DNA from: Arthrobacter sp. ok362 | GTDB taxonomy: Bacteria > Actinomycetota > Actinomycetes > Actinomycetales > Micrococcaceae | Assembly: GCF_900102785.1 (NCBI RefSeq) | Contig: NZ_FNGC01000001.1 | Location: 362,822 to 426,821, forward strand | DNA: 64,000 bases | Direction: 5' to 3' | Shown here: positions 29,915 to 39,078 of the stretch, one piece after another | How positions within the stretch are numbered: position 1 is the stretch's first letter | Layout: the number at the start of each line of letters is the position of its first letter | Notes under the pieces: model-generated | The model's input: only the letters and a program-made list of their open reading frames with translations | Databases searched by the model: none | What the model was told of the DNA's origin: nothing | Position numbers and translations under genes: made by a program

Positions 29915-29968
29915 GAGCGCACGGACACAGGCACCGGGCCGCCGTCGCGGCTCGGTGCGCGTGCGCTC
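29915..29968 (+). terminator. Nested hairpin after nusA
   Basis: Outer stem GAGCGCAC (29915-29922) / GTGCGCTC (29961-29968) and inner stem GCACCGGGCCGC (29931-29942) / GCGGCTCGGTGC (29947-29958, one mismatch) with a CGTC loop. It is very GC-rich and followed by only a short TCTCCC tract. In the middle of an operon it may act as attenuator or processing site rather than full terminator. The rest of the 260-bp nusA-ylxR gap shows a TAGAAT box at 30041-30046. Confidence 0.65.
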
Positions 29969-30162
29969 TCTCCCGGGTCAGCCGTGATTTCCAAGCTGAC
30001 CGGCACGCCTGGGTTCGGGACCCGGGCGCCGGAGGGGCTAGAATAGACATGACCGCGCCTAACGGCCGGTATCCGTGTGTCTTTGGCGCGTCTGGGTTTT
30101 TCTCAGATTCCCGGGACGCGGTGATTCACCAAGCAGTTGTACTGGCAGGAAGATACTCGAAC

Positions 30163-30504
30163 GTGGCACATGTGCAACACCTCGGGGATCAGCCGCAGCG
30201 CACTTGTATCGGATGCCGACAAAAAGGGTCGCGGTCGGAGTTACTCCGGCTCGTCGCCGGCGCCGGTGGTTCGTCCGCCGTCGTGGTGGATGAACGACGC
30301 CGGATGGCTGGCCGGGGAGCATGGCTGCACCCCAGCGAAAAGTGCCTGGCACTGGCGGTCAAACGTCGAGCGTTCGGCCGCGCCCTCAAGGGCGCAGCCG
30401 GTACAGCCGATGTTGAACGCCGGATCACTGCCGGCACGGAAGCCGTGGGCACCCCGGTGGCCGCAGCAACAACCGTCCAACCTGAAAGCGGGTCAGAAAA
30501 CTGA
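30163..30504 (+). CDS. ylxR: YlxR family RNA-binding protein (DUF448)
   Basis: Small (about 113 residues) basic protein of the YlxR/DUF448 family, found between nusA and infB in most bacteria. The signature PQRTCIGCRQKGSRSELLRL near the N-terminus and GRGAWLHPSEKCLALAVKRRAFGRAL are present. Start GTG 30163 with AGGAAGA at 30147-30153; the longer frame from 30049 has no ribosome site and adds 38 unlikely residues. C-terminal ~25 residues are a variable tail. Confidence 0.88.
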   Translation: MAHVQHLGDQPQRTCIGCRQKGSRSELLRLVAGAGGSSAVVVDERRRMAGRGAWLHPSEKCLALAVKRRAFGRALKGAAGTADVERRITAGTEAVGTPVAAATTVQPESGSEN

Positions 30505-30656
30505 TGGAAACCCGATGAGTTCCCAGCGATGAGTGCGCAACGATGACAACTTTGTTGCGCTCTGCAATGGGCCTTTCAGCTGCATTCGCGGCGGAGGCCC
30601 GCAGTAAGAAGTAGACGGTTCGTGCCTGGCTCGGTGCGGACCGAGACAGGAGAAAT

Positions 30657-33560
30657 GTGGCCAAGGTCCGCGTACATGAGCTTGCTAAAGAGCTCGGTAT
30701 TACTTCCAAAGATGCAGTAACCAAACTGCAGGAATTGGGCGAATTCGTTCGCTCCGCCTCGTCAACTATCGAGGCTCCCGTTGTGCGGAAACTGCGCAAC
30801 GCCTTCCCCGACGCCCCCGCAGCTTCGAAGTCCGAAGCTCCGGCGTCCGCCCCCCAGGCATCTGCCAGCCCGGCAGCGACCCGTCCGGCGCCTGCGCCTG
30901 GCCCCGCTGCGCCCAAGGCTGCGGAACCCAAGGCTGAAGCTCCGGCTCCGGCCGCTGCGGCACCTGCCGCCGCGCCCGCCGCTCCGGCTGCCCCCGCCGC
31001 CCAGGCTCCGGCAGCCCCCGCTGCCCAGGCCCCGGCTGCTCCCTCGACGGGCGTCAAGCCCGGCGCGCGTCCGGCACCCAAGGCTGAAACCCCGGCTGCT
31101 CCGGCACGCCAGGGCGGTTCCGCACCGCGTCCGGGCGGTCCCCGTCCCGGCAACAACCCCTTCGCCACGTCCCAGGGCATGCCCCGCGGCCGCGGCGGCG
31201 ACAACGATCGTCCCTCGCGTCCGGGCAACAACCCGTTCGCTCCTTCCCAAGGCATGCCCCGTCCGGGCGGAAGCCGCACCGAGGGTGAACGCCCCGGTGG
31301 TCCGCGCCCCGCAGCAGGCGCAGGCGGCCCCCGTCCGGGTGGTCCCCGTCCGGCAGCAGGCGCAGGCGGCCCCCGCCCCGGCGCCCCGCGTCCGGCCGGC
31401 GCTCCCGGCGCTGGTCGTCCGGCAGGAGCCGGCGGTAACCGCCCGACTCCGGGCATGATGCCTAACCGCACCGAACGTCCCGCACCCGCTGGTGCCGGCC
31501 GTCCCGGCGGCGGAGGCCGTGGTCCGGGCCGTCCGGGTGGCGCTCCAGGTACTGGTGCTCCCGGTGCCGGTGGCGGCGCTCCGGCCGGTGGTGGCTTTGG
31601 TAAGGGCGGTCGCGGTCGCGGCGGCACCCAGGGCGCCTTCGGTAAGGGCGGCGCAGGCCGTGGCAAGCAGCGCAAGTCGAAGCGTGCCAAGCGTCAGGAA
31701 CTGGAGCAGATGAGTGCTCCGTCGCTGGGTGGCGTGAGCGTACCCCGCGGCGACGGCAACACCGTAGTCCGGCTTCGCCGTGGCTCGTCCATCACGGACT
31801 TTGCCGACAAGATCGAGGCGAACCCCGCCGCATTGGTGACGGTCCTCTTCCACCTCGGCGAAATGGCCACGGCCACGCAGTCGCTGGATGAAGAGACCTT
31901 CGCACTGCTCGGCGAGGAGCTTGGCTACAAGCTTCAGGTTGTGTCCCCGGAGGACGAGGAGCGCGAGCTGCTCTCCACCTTCGACATCGACTTCGACGCC
32001 GAGCTGGAGGCCGAAGGCGATGAAGACCTGGAGGCACGTCCTCCGGTTGTCACCGTCATGGGTCACGTTGACCACGGTAAGACCCGACTGCTGGATGCCA
32101 TCCGCAAGTCCGACGTTATGGCGGGCGAGCACGGCGGCATCACGCAGCACATCGGTGCCTACCAGGTCACCCACACCCACGAAGACATCGATCGCAAGAT
32201 CACCTTCATCGATACTCCGGGCCACGAGGCGTTCACCGCCATGCGTGCCCGTGGTGCGAAGGTCACCGACATCGCCATCCTGGTGGTCGCAGCGGACGAC
32301 GGCGTTATGCCGCAGACCGTTGAAGCCCTCAACCACGCCCAGGCGGCCAACGTGCCGATCGTCGTGGCTGTGAACAAGATCGACAAGGAAGGCGCCAACC
32401 CGGACAAGGTCCGCGGCCAGCTGACCGAGTACGGCCTGGTTCCGGAAGAATACGGTGGCGACACCATGTTCGTGGAGGTCTCGGCCCGCCAGAACCTCAA
32501 CATCGACGAGCTCCTCGGCGCCGTCCTGCTCACCGCAGACGCTGCCCTGGACATGCGCGCCAACCCGAACAAGGACGCCCGCGGTATCGCGATTGAAGCC
32601 AACCTGGACAAGGGCCGCGGTTCCGTGGCCACCGTCCTGGTTCAGTCCGGTACCCTGCACGTCGGCGACACCATCGTGGCAGGCACGGCCCACGGCCGCG
32701 TCCGTGCGATGTTCGACGACGACGGCAGCGCCCTGACCGAGGCCGGCCCGTCCCGCCCCGTGCAGGTGCTGGGTCTGTCCAACGTCCCGCGCGCCGGTGA
32801 CACCTTCTTCGTGACCGCTGACGAGCGCACCGCCCGCCAGATCGCCGAGAAGCGTGAAGCTGCTGACCGCAACGCCGCCCTGGCCAAGCGCCGCAAGCGC
32901 ATCAGCCTGGAAGACTTCGACCAGGCCGTCGCCGATGGCAAGATCGACACCCTCAACCTCATCCTCAAGGGTGACGTGTCCGGTGCCGTGGAAGCCCTCG
33001 AAGACGCGCTGCTCAAGATCGACGTCGGCGAGGGTGTCCAGCTCCGCGTCATCCACCGCGGTGTCGGTGCGATCACGCAGAACGACGTCAACCTGGCAAC
33101 GGTCGACAGCGCCGTCATCATCGGCTTCAACGTCAAGCCCGCCGAGCGTGTTGCCGAACTGGCAGACCGCGAAGGCGTGGACATGCGCTTCTACTCCGTC
33201 ATCTACGCAGCAATCGATGACATTGAGGCAGCCCTCAAGGGCATGCTCAAGCCGGAGTACGAAGAGGTCCAGCTTGGCACCGCCGAGGTCCGCGAAGTGT
33301 TCCGTTCCTCCAAGTTCGGCAACATTGCAGGCTCGATCGTCCGCTCGGGTGTTATCCGACGCAACGCCAAGGCCCGCATCAGCCGCGACGGCAAGATCAT
33401 CGGTGACAACCTCACCGTTGAGACGCTCAAGCGCTTCAAGGATGACGCCACCGAGGTCCGCACGGACTTCGAGTGTGGTATCGGTCTTGGCTCGTTCAAC
33501 GACATCACCGAAGGCGACATCATCGAGACCTTCGAGATGCGCGAAAAGCCGCGCGTCTAG
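30657..33560 (+). CDS. infB: Translation initiation factor IF-2
   Basis: GTPase that places initiator tRNA on the 30S subunit (967 residues). An IF2_N domain (1-~52; [13 protein letters not shown]) precedes a ~290-residue low-complexity linker rich in Pro, Ala, Gly and Arg, typical of high-GC actinobacteria. The G domain has G1 GHVDHGKT (469-476), G3 DTPGHE (519-524) and G4 NKID (573-576), followed by domains II-IV. GTG start with ACAGGAGA at 30646-30653. A ~150-bp leader separates it from ylxR. Confidence 0.96.
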   Translation: MAKVRVHELAKELGITSKDAVTKLQELGEFVRSASSTIEAPVVRKLRNAFPDAPAASKSEAPASAPQASASPAATRPAPAPGPAAPKAAEPKAEAPAPAAAAPAAAPAAPAAPAAQAPAAPAAQAPAAPSTGVKPGARPAPKAETPAAPARQGGSAPRPGGPRPGNNPFATSQGMPRGRGGDNDRPSRPGNNPFAPSQGMPRPGGSRTEGERPGGPRPAAGAGGPRPGGPRPAAGAGGPRPGAPRPAGAPGAGRPAGAGGNRPTPGMMPNRTERPAPAGAGRPGGGGRGPGRPGGAPGTGAPGAGGGAPAGGGFGKGGRGRGGTQGAFGKGGAGRGKQRKSKRAKRQELEQMSAPSLGGVSVPRGDGNTVVRLRRGSSITDFADKIEANPAALVTVLFHLGEMATATQSLDEETFALLGEELGYKLQVVSPEDEERELLSTFDIDFDAELEAEGDEDLEARPPVVTVMGHVDHGKTRLLDAIRKSDVMAGEHGGITQHIGAYQVTHTHEDIDRKITFIDTPGHEAFTAMRARGAKVTDIAILVVAADDGVMPQTVEALNHAQAANVPIVVAVNKIDKEGANPDKVRGQLTEYGLVPEEYGGDTMFVEVSARQNLNIDELLGAVLLTADAALDMRANPNKDARGIAIEANLDKGRGSVATVLVQSGTLHVGDTIVAGTAHGRVRAMFDDDGSALTEAGPSRPVQVLGLSNVPRAGDTFFVTADERTARQIAEKREAADRNAALAKRRKRISLEDFDQAVADGKIDTLNLILKGDVSGAVEALEDALLKIDVGEGVQLRVIHRGVGAITQNDVNLATVDSAVIIGFNVKPAERVAELADREGVDMRFYSVIYAAIDDIEAALKGMLKPEYEEVQLGTAEVREVFRSSKFGNIAGSIVRSGVIRRNAKARISRDGKIIGDNLTVETLKRFKDDATEVRTDFECGIGLGSFNDITEGDIIETFEMREKPRV

Positions 33561-33590
33561 GGTGTCTTAGCGTTACAGGTGCGGGGCCGC

Positions 33591-33612
33591 TGGATTCTTT
33601 CGGCGGCCCCGC
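33591..33612 (+). terminator. Hairpin just after infB
   Basis: Perfect 10-bp stem GCGGGGCCGC (33591-33600) / GCGGCCCCGC (33603-33612); the two arms almost touch, so only the outer pairs can form around a small loop. A GC-rich intrinsic-terminator-like element without T tract. Confidence 0.5.
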
Positions 33613-33621
33613 GCTTCGCGA

Positions 33622-33716
33622 TTGAGGGGGCCCCGCCCCTTCGACGGACGGCCAACGATCTTCGATCGTGGCCGTCCGTCTCCGGCATGCCCGATGCCAC
33701 TCCCGGGCCCCCTCAA
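33622..33716 (+). other. Large nested inverted repeat between infB and rbfA
   Basis: Outer 12-bp perfect stem TTGAGGGGGCCC (33622-33633) / GGGCCCCCTCAA (33705-33716). Inside it a 17-18-bp stem starting GACGGACGGCCA (33643-33660) pairs with 33664-33680 (one bulged A), closed by a 3-nt loop. A further GGCATGCC palindrome lies at 33684-33690. This long double hairpin fills most of the 222-bp gap and lies outside any reading frame. Confidence 0.85.
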
Positions 33717-33782
33717 CCGCTACGCGCTATGGTGATAATGTCACCAGGCGCTCCCAAAGTTTCTAGAATTCAGGAGGATGTC

Positions 33783-34292
33783 ATGGCTGATCCCGCACGG
33801 GCTGCCAAGTTGGCGCAGCGGATTAAAGTGGTCGTTGCCGAGGCGCTGGGCCGGAGGGTGAAGGATCCCCGTCTGGAGGGCGTCACCGTGACCGACTCGC
33901 GGGTGACCAACGACCTGCAGCACGCAACTGTTTACTACACCGTTTTCGGTGACGAAGTTGCCCAGGCCGATGCCGCCAAGGGGCTCGAGAAGGCCAAGGG
34001 TGTGCTGCGGCAGGAAGTCGGCCGGAACATCACCGTGCGGCTGACTCCGACGCTCGAGTTTGTGGCTGACCAGATCCCCGTCAATGCCTCGAACCTTGAG
34101 GAACTGCTCCGCGCTGCAAAGAAGCGCGACGCCGAGGTGGCCGCGCTGGCCGAAAGTGCCACGCACGCCGGTGACGCCGATCCTTACAAGAGTGACGCGC
34201 CGCAGGACGTGGAGCTGGATGAGGACGACTTCGACGAAGAGGACCTGGACCTCATCGACAACGAAGCGATCGATGAGGACCGCAACAAGTAA
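33783..34292 (+). CDS. rbfA: 30S ribosome-binding factor RbfA
   Basis: KH-like cold-adaptation and 16S maturation factor. 169 residues from ATG 33783 with AGGAGG at 33772-33777; a longer frame from 33579 reads through the intergenic hairpins and was rejected. The core ALGRRVKDPRLEGVTVTDSRVT and LTPTLEFVADQ are canonical. The C-terminal ~45 residues are an acidic tail (Asp/Glu-rich) beyond the usual ~120-residue core, common in Arthrobacter-type proteins. truB, usually next, is absent here. Confidence 0.95.
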   Translation: MADPARAAKLAQRIKVVVAEALGRRVKDPRLEGVTVTDSRVTNDLQHATVYYTVFGDEVAQADAAKGLEKAKGVLRQEVGRNITVRLTPTLEFVADQIPVNASNLEELLRAAKKRDAEVAALAESATHAGDADPYKSDAPQDVELDEDDFDEEDLDLIDNEAIDEDRNK

Positions 34293-34304
34293 GTGTGCCT
34301 TCCA

Positions 34305-34348
34305 CAGCAGGGGCCGGAACCGGAAACGGATCCGGCCCCTGCTGTTTC
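34305..34348 (+). terminator. Rho-independent-like terminator after rbfA
   Basis: Perfect 13-bp stem CAGCAGGGGCCGG (34305-34317) / CCGGCCCCTGCTG (34332-34344) with a 14-nt loop, followed by TTTCC. It closes the rimP-rbfA operon. Confidence 0.8.
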
Positions 34349-34418
34349 CGTATCCGCGTCTGTAGCTGTATCTGTTTTTGTTTCTGTCGGCGGCGGCGGC
34401 GGGGCGGGCGGGGGACCT
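34346..34418 (+). repeat. Low-complexity pyrimidine/GT and GGC tract
   Basis: Degenerate TCTGTA/TCTGTT hexamers run into a GGC trinucleotide tract (CGGCGGCGGCGGGG). No gene; function unknown. It lies between the rbfA terminator and the thioredoxin gene. Confidence 0.6.
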
Positions 34419-34496
34419 TCGACTCTTGGCCCGTTCATGGTCAGGGGAGTCCCATGGAACCATGACTGCAGCTATGCGCAAAGGCGTCGGAGTGCC

Positions 34497-34934
34497 GTGG
34501 AATCCCGCCTGACCAAATGCCCGCACTGCGGGAAGACCAACCGGATTCCCGCGGCCGCTGCCGGGCACCCGCGCTGTGGCAATTGCGGCCAGGACCTTCC
34601 CTGGATCGTGTCGGCGTCAGATGCCGACTTCCCGGTTGTGGCGGAGCAGTCTTCGGTACCGGTTCTCGTCGATTTCTGGGCGGCCTGGTGCGGGCCCTGC
34701 CGAATGGTCAGCCCGGTGCTGGACAAGTTGGCGCAGGAGCGGGCCGGGAAGTTCAAGCTCGTGAAGGTCGACGTCGACACCTCTCCGGGGTTGTCCCGGC
34801 GGTTCGATATCCAGGCCATCCCAACATTGCTTGTCATCAAGAAGGGGGCAGTGGCGGCCCGCCAGGCTGGCGCGCCGCCGGCCGCGGCCCTCCGCAGTTG
34901 GCTCGATGAGGCCCTGGCGGCGAGTCCGAGGTGA
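34497..34934 (+). CDS. trxC: Thioredoxin with N-terminal zinc ribbon (TrxC/thioredoxin-2 type)
   Basis: 145 residues. An N-terminal zinc ribbon CPHC (C8, C11) and CGNC (C27, C30) precedes a thioredoxin domain with active site WCGPC (C65, C68) and the cis-proline segment QAIPTLLV. This arrangement defines thioredoxin 2, an oxidative-stress disulfide reductase. Start GTG 34497 with CGGAG box at 34487-34491. Last gene before the accessory island begins; its stop is 10 bp from the recombinase remnant. Confidence 0.88.
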   Translation: MESRLTKCPHCGKTNRIPAAAAGHPRCGNCGQDLPWIVSASDADFPVVAEQSSVPVLVDFWAAWCGPCRMVSPVLDKLAQERAGKFKLVKVDVDTSPGLSRRFDIQAIPTLLVIKKGAVAARQAGAPPAAALRSWLDEALAASPR

Positions 34935-34943
34935 CCACCGGGT

Positions 34944-35552
34944 TCAGAAGTCCCGTGCACCAACAGCGGCGGCTACGGGAGTTGAAACCTTCGCGATGTT
35001 CGTTGCCGGGACCCACCGGTAGACGGAGGTACAGGGATGCCGAGGTTTTTGGCGACTTCCTTGGGCGGTGTGCCTTGGCTGAGGAGCTTTCGTGCGGAGC
35101 GGATTTTGGAGTCCGTCATGACGCGTTTGCGGCAGCCGACCCTGCCTTGTTCCCGCGCCGCCCGCAGGCCGGGCTGGGTACGTTCGACATGAGCTCCCGC
35201 TCCATCTGGGCAGCGACACCATCACGTTGAAGATGAAGCGCCCGGAGGCCGTCGTGGCGTTGATCGCGTCGGTCAGGCTGATAAAACCAATGCCGCTGTT
35301 GTTAAACCGGCCGGCGAAGTCCAGCAGGTCTTTCACGCTCCGCCCGAGACGGTCCAGCTTCCATGAGACGAGGGTGTCGCCGTTGCGTAGTTGGTCCAGT
35401 GCCTGGGCGAGTCCGGGGCGCGTGGCTTCGGTTCCGCTGATGGTGTCCTCATAGACGCGGTCGCATCCTGCAGCCCGAAGCGCATCGCGCTGGAGGTCAG
35501 GGTTCGGGTCCCGTGTGGAGACTCTGGCGTATCCGATGCGGCGAGTAGTCAT
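34944..35552 (-). pseudogene. Serine recombinase (resolvase/invertase) pseudogene with frameshifts
   Basis: The N-terminal catalytic domain is intact: IGYARVSTRDPN with the nucleophile serine, SWKLDRLGRSVKDLL, and on to FIFNVMVSL. After about 35211 the reading frame breaks. The remaining homology (QMERELMS, then a segment ending in RVMTDSKIRSARKLL, then TVYRWVPATN-like helix-turn-helix) is recovered only by shifting frame at about 35211, 35187 and 35010-35020, so at least three single-base losses. The gene is thus inactive. It marks the left edge of the accessory island. It resembles Tn3-type resolvases or IS607-unrelated small serine recombinases of ~190-200 residues. Confidence 0.85.
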
Positions 35553-35599
35553 GTGGGCGGTTCTCTCTTCTCAAAGCTCGATTCAGCCTCGTGGTCCGA

Positions 35600-35795
35600 C
35601 CGGTAACAGCAAAAGGAGGTACCCGGACTCGGTCATGGCGGTCACCTTAATAGACCTCGGTATGGATCGCGACGATAGCGGCCGGGCAAATTTTTGAAAG
35701 CAGTCCCTCCTGAAGCAGTTGGACTCAGGCTGTGCATGAACGACCGTTCGTGAGACGACCGCCGGTGCTGATAGCAATGTGGATCTGATCGCTCT
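35600..35795 (-). repeat. Diverged copy A of the HesB-gene promoter/5' region (truncated gene remnant)
   Basis: About 75% identical by eye to 39970-40148 (copy B). It includes the promoter (TAAGGT 7 nt before the ATG at 35635 on the minus strand) and the first codons MTES..LLLLP of the HesB-like gene, then stops at about 35600 where unrelated sequence next to the recombinase begins. This is a broken paralogue of the HesB gene start. Confidence 0.75.
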
Positions 35796-35839
35796 TTGGC
35801 GGTATTTCTTGATCGCTTTATGGCGCTAGTGCGGAGGAC

Positions 35840-36409
35840 GAGGCTGGTGCGCCGCGCTGGAACCCGGTAGACCGTGCAGCGGGCGACGCCGAAGAGTTCC
35901 GCGATCTCGGTCGTGGTCTGCGCGCCATCCCGGTGGAGGGCGACCAGGTGGGCTTCCTGTGCTTTGGAGAGTTTCGGCTGTTTCCCCCGGAGCCGGCCCC
36001 TGGCCTTCGCCACCGCCATTCCCTCGTGGGTCCTGGCGCGAATCAGGTCAGCTTCGAACTCGGCCAGCATCCCGAGGACGTTGAACAGGGGCTTGCCCAC
36101 TGGATCGTGAGGATCGTAGATGCTGTCACCAGGATTCAACGCGACACGTTTGCGGGCGAGTTAGTCGGCGACGTCTCTGGCGTCCGGCAGAGAACGGGCT
36201 AGCCGATCAAGCTTGCTCACTACGAGAGTGTCCCCGCTCCGGCAAGCGGTCAGGGCCTTGCCCAGTCTAGGGCGTTCACGCTTGGTGCCGGTGAATCCGT
36301 GGTCGACGTAGACGGCGTCAGGGTCCACGCCGGCGGCCGTGAGAGCTGTGGGCTGGGCGGTCAGGTCTTGGGTGTTGGTGGAGACACAGGCGTATCCGAT
36401 GAGCCCCCG
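35840..36409 (-). pseudogene. Second serine recombinase pseudogene (in-frame stop, catalytic Arg lost)
   Basis: A full-length resolvase can be read in one frame: IGYACVSTNTQDLTAQ, VVSKLDRLARSLPDARDVAD, then an in-frame TAA (minus-strand codon at 36161-36163), then LARKRVALNPGDSIYDPHDP and the helix-turn-helix TEIAELFGVARCTVYR. The conserved YARVS is YACVS, so the catalytic arginine next to the serine is also lost. The frame continues to 35642 into non-homologous sequence. No start codon is visible at its 5' end. Decayed gene next to the first recombinase remnant. Confidence 0.85.
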
Positions 36410-36523
36410 AGTGTAGCGTATAGGGCACCTTCACCGGGCAGTTTTGCGGGCGGGTCTTATGGGAATCAGTCAAGGCCGGAATGGCGGGCTTTTGGAAGAG
36501 GGCATTAGGTGGCGCTCTGGCGG

Positions 36524-36547
36524 CCGGTGGAGGACCGGCTTACGGGC
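36524..36547 (+). repeat. Island palindromic repeat, copy 1
   Basis: Matches the family pattern (left arm CCGGTGG, core AGGACCGGC, right arm TTACGGGC). It lies about 90 bp upstream of the kinase-like gene. See copy 11 (51598) for the most typical sequence. Confidence 0.7.
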
Positions 36548-36626
36548 GGCTTTCCGGATTCCTCGCTGTTGCTCCGACACAGCCCGAAGGATTGACCCGA
36601 GGGCTTGCGCGGCAAGCACCGGACCT

Positions 36627-36632
36627 TAGGGT
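36627..36632 (+). promoter_or_regulatory. Leaderless -10 box of the kinase-like gene
   Basis: TAGGGT ends exactly 6 nt before ATG 36639, so transcription would start at or near the start codon; no ribosome site is present. Same layout as seven other island genes. Confidence 0.55.
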
Positions 36633-36845
36633 GTAGTGATGACGGCGCGTTTAAAGGAAGCCCAAAGTATTTCCACTTTGCTCGCCGGGCTCGATGATGC
36701 CGGTGTGCAAATGCTTCTCGATGCTGCTGAGCCGGTAGGCGTTGGTATCGGGGGAACAACCAAGAAAGTCCGCATCGGTGAACGGACTGTCTTCCTGAAA
36801 CAGGGGACTGCCCCGGATTTCGTTGACTCTCGGGGTTGAGTGTTG

Positions 36846-37710
36846 TTAGGCGGCTTTGAGGCCGGTATTGATTGTCTCAAACTCGACTGGCGTTAGTCGC
36901 CCGAGGCGCCGTTGGCGGCGTTTCCGGTGGTAGGTTTTCTCGATCCAGGTCACGATTGCCAGGCGAAGATCGGCGCGGGTGGACCAGCGCTGGCGGTCCA
37001 GTACGTTCTTCTGCAGGAGTGAGAAGAACGATTCCATGGCGGCGTTGTCGGCGCACGCGCCGACCCCGCCCCATCGATCCTTTCAGCCCGTTGCCCTTCA
37101 GCGTCCGCACGAACGCGTTGGAGCGGAATTGCGAACCGCGGTCACTATGGATCACGGTTCCTGCCGGCTCCCTGAGTGCTATCGCGTTGTGCAGGGCCGA
37201 GACGGCCAGGGACGCTTTCATCCGGGAATCGATGGAGTAACCCACGATCCGGTTGGAATAGACGTCCTTGATCGCGCACAGGTAGAGCTTGCCCTCATCG
37301 GTCCGGTGCTCGGTGATGTCCGTGAGCCACAGCTCATCAGGCGCCGTCGCGGTGAAATCCCGCCGGACGTGGTCATCATGCACGGGCGGGCCGGCCTTGC
37401 GGGTCAGGCCGCGTTTCTTGGCGAACACAGACCAGATCCGCTGGCTGCTGCACAGCCGCGCCACCCGGTTCTCCCCGGCGCTGAAACCCTGGTCTTCGAG
37501 CTCGTCGGCGATGAACCGGTATCCGAACGCAGGATCGTCCCGGTGGACGTCCAAGGCGGCGTTGATCAGATGCGCATCAGACCAGTCACGCTCGGTGACC
37601 GGCGCTGTCCTCCATGCGTAAAACGCCTGTTTAGAGAACCCCAGCACCCGGCAGGCCACCGCGACGGGAAACCCGTCCGCGGCAAGGTCAAGGACCAGCG
37701 GGAAGCTCAT
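36846..37710 (-). pseudogene. IS3 transposase orfB (DDE integrase), frameshifted
   Basis: The catalytic subunit of the IS3 transposase. The first two acidic residues are in frame (ELWLTDITEH and VIHSDRGSQFRS), but after GLKGSMGRG the frame breaks at about 37068, where a G run has one extra base. The third acidic residue (MESFFSLLQKN) and the C-terminus VEFETINTGLKAA are read in another frame (36846-37037). Either a real inactivation or a homopolymer sequencing error. It overlaps orfA by ATGA. Confidence 0.88.
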
Positions 37711-37991
37711 TTTGGGGGCAGCTCCCGGGCGAAAAAGGCCGCTGCCCGGCGAAGAATCTCATTCTCCTGCTCCAGCAGCCGGATCCGCTTCCTGGCATCC
37801 CTGAGCTCCGCGGCTTCCTTCTCCGTCACACCCGAACGGGTGCCGTCCTCGATGTCGGCTTTCTTCAGCCAGTTGTGCAGGGTTGCTTCGGAAATCCCGA
37901 CGTCCTTGGCGATCTGTGAAATCGGCGCTTCGTGCTTCCGGGCCACGGCGACCACGTCACGGCGGAACTCAGCGGGGAAAGGCTTGGGCAT
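37707..37991 (-). CDS. IS3 transposase orfA (helix-turn-helix protein)
   Basis: 94 residues: helix-turn-helix (EFRRDVVAVARKHEAPISQ ... VGISEATLHNWLKKAD) and a leucine-zipper-like coiled coil (ARKRIRLLEQENEILRRAAAFF) used for multimerisation with OrfB. Normal size for the family and intact. Stop overlaps the orfB start (AAAATGA), the usual coupling point. Confidence 0.92.
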   Translation of the reverse strand: MPKPFPAEFRRDVVAVARKHEAPISQIAKDVGISEATLHNWLKKADIEDGTRSGVTEKEAAELRDARKRIRLLEQENEILRRAAAFFARELPPK

Positions 37992-38942
37992 GTAAACATC
38001 CTTGCTGCAAGGAACGAATCCTCACAAGTCAGGAGTCAAGCAAACCCGGGGCAGTCCCCAGCTCCCACTGACGAGCGTCGAAGAAGCTGACCCGACCGCC
38101 ACCACAAGCCGGCTTCAGCTTCCCTTCGTCTCCCACTACGGCATAGGAAGCCCTACCCACGCGGTCGGGCGAGAACTGGCAGCACATCAAGCAACCTCCA
38201 CATGGGTTCAAGCAGGAACCGTGGATTTCTTCCCGCTGCTGCTCAACTGGCGAGTGTTGGACGTGAAGAGTGAGGCAGACCTCAGCGAGTTCGACGGCGA
38301 TGCTTCTCCCCGCCAGTGGGGGCCACATTGGCCTCAAATGCAGAGCAAACTTGCCGCGATGAGGTCCGCATCTAAAAGCATGGTGTTCTTCCTTGAGTAC
38401 GTGCCCGAGACGCTGGGCGCCTGGGTGCGCAGGTGTGTAGATGAGGGCACTGGGGCGACCGTCTTCCCTGACGTGGTCGACCAACTTCTTGAAGCCACAG
38501 CATGGATGAACAGCCAGGGATTCCAGCACTTTGACGTGCACCCGGGAAACATCCTCGTTCGAGAGGGCAGACTACTCTTCACGGACTTCGGCCTGGCACT
38601 TCACCGCGAATTTGACCTCACTGCGGAGGAAAATGCATCGATGCCCGATCATGACGGCTTCGACCGTGATACTGCCCTGATGCACCTGTTCCACTGGACG
38701 CTATTCGAACTCGGCTATACCTCCGGTCTACAGCGGCTGGAGTTGTTGCGTGCCGCCGCCGCTGACCCAGCCACACCAGCGCTGGACCCAGTGCGTGCGG
38801 CACTCGGCGACGGTGCTGATCTGATTGCGCAGCATGCGAGTGTCGCTGTCTACATAACCGAGATGTTCGGCGTACTCATGGAGGATGCGTTCGCCACGCA
38901 ATATCGACACCCCTAGACCTTGGAGCCCAAGACGGTCAGTCG

Positions 38943-38966
38943 TCCCAGTGAGCGATCCTCTACGGG
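38943..38966 (+). repeat. Island palindromic repeat, copy 2
   Basis: TCCCAGTGA, core GCGATCCTC, right arm TACGGGA. It lies 27 bp after the stop of the kinase-like gene. Confidence 0.6.
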
Positions 38967-39078
38967 ACGGTCTATGGTGCGGGTCCAGAGTGTGCACTTC
39001 TAATAGTCAATAATGAACGATAATCCCTTGCCCCGCGGCGAGACCCCCGGCGATATCGATTCAAGAAGGTAGTTTCTG

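Larger units (their letters stand above)
36804..38058 (-). mobile_element. IS3-family insertion sequence
   Basis: 1255 bp. Terminal inverted repeats begin GGGACTGCCCCGG (36804) and, on the other strand, GGGACTGCCCCGG (ending at 38058); 26 bp match with three mismatches. Flanked by a 3-bp direct repeat CAG at 36801-36803 and 38059-38061, the standard IS3-type target duplication. Carries orfA and a frameshifted orfB on the minus strand. Confidence 0.93.
36639..38916 (+). pseudogene. Protein-kinase-like gene split by an IS3-family element
   Basis: The N-terminal part is 36639-36803 (55 codons; TARLKEAQSISTLLAGLDD ... ERTVFLKQ) and the C-terminal part is 38062-38916 (284 codons). If the insertion and one CAG target copy are removed, the frame joins exactly (..VFLKQ-LPLTSVEEAD..), giving 339 residues. 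Kinase-fold marks are in the C-terminal part: HFDVHPGNIL (H-x-D-x-x-x-x-N catalytic loop) and LLFTDFGLAL (metal-binding DFG). It resembles small bacterial kinases of the Ser/Thr- or lipopolysaccharide-kinase type, target unknown. Currently broken. Confidence 0.85.

Noticed and set aside
30762..33056. Long minus-strand reading frame opposite infB (764 codons)
   Set aside because: Antisense shadow of the biased codon pattern in infB, with low-complexity translation and no ribosome site.
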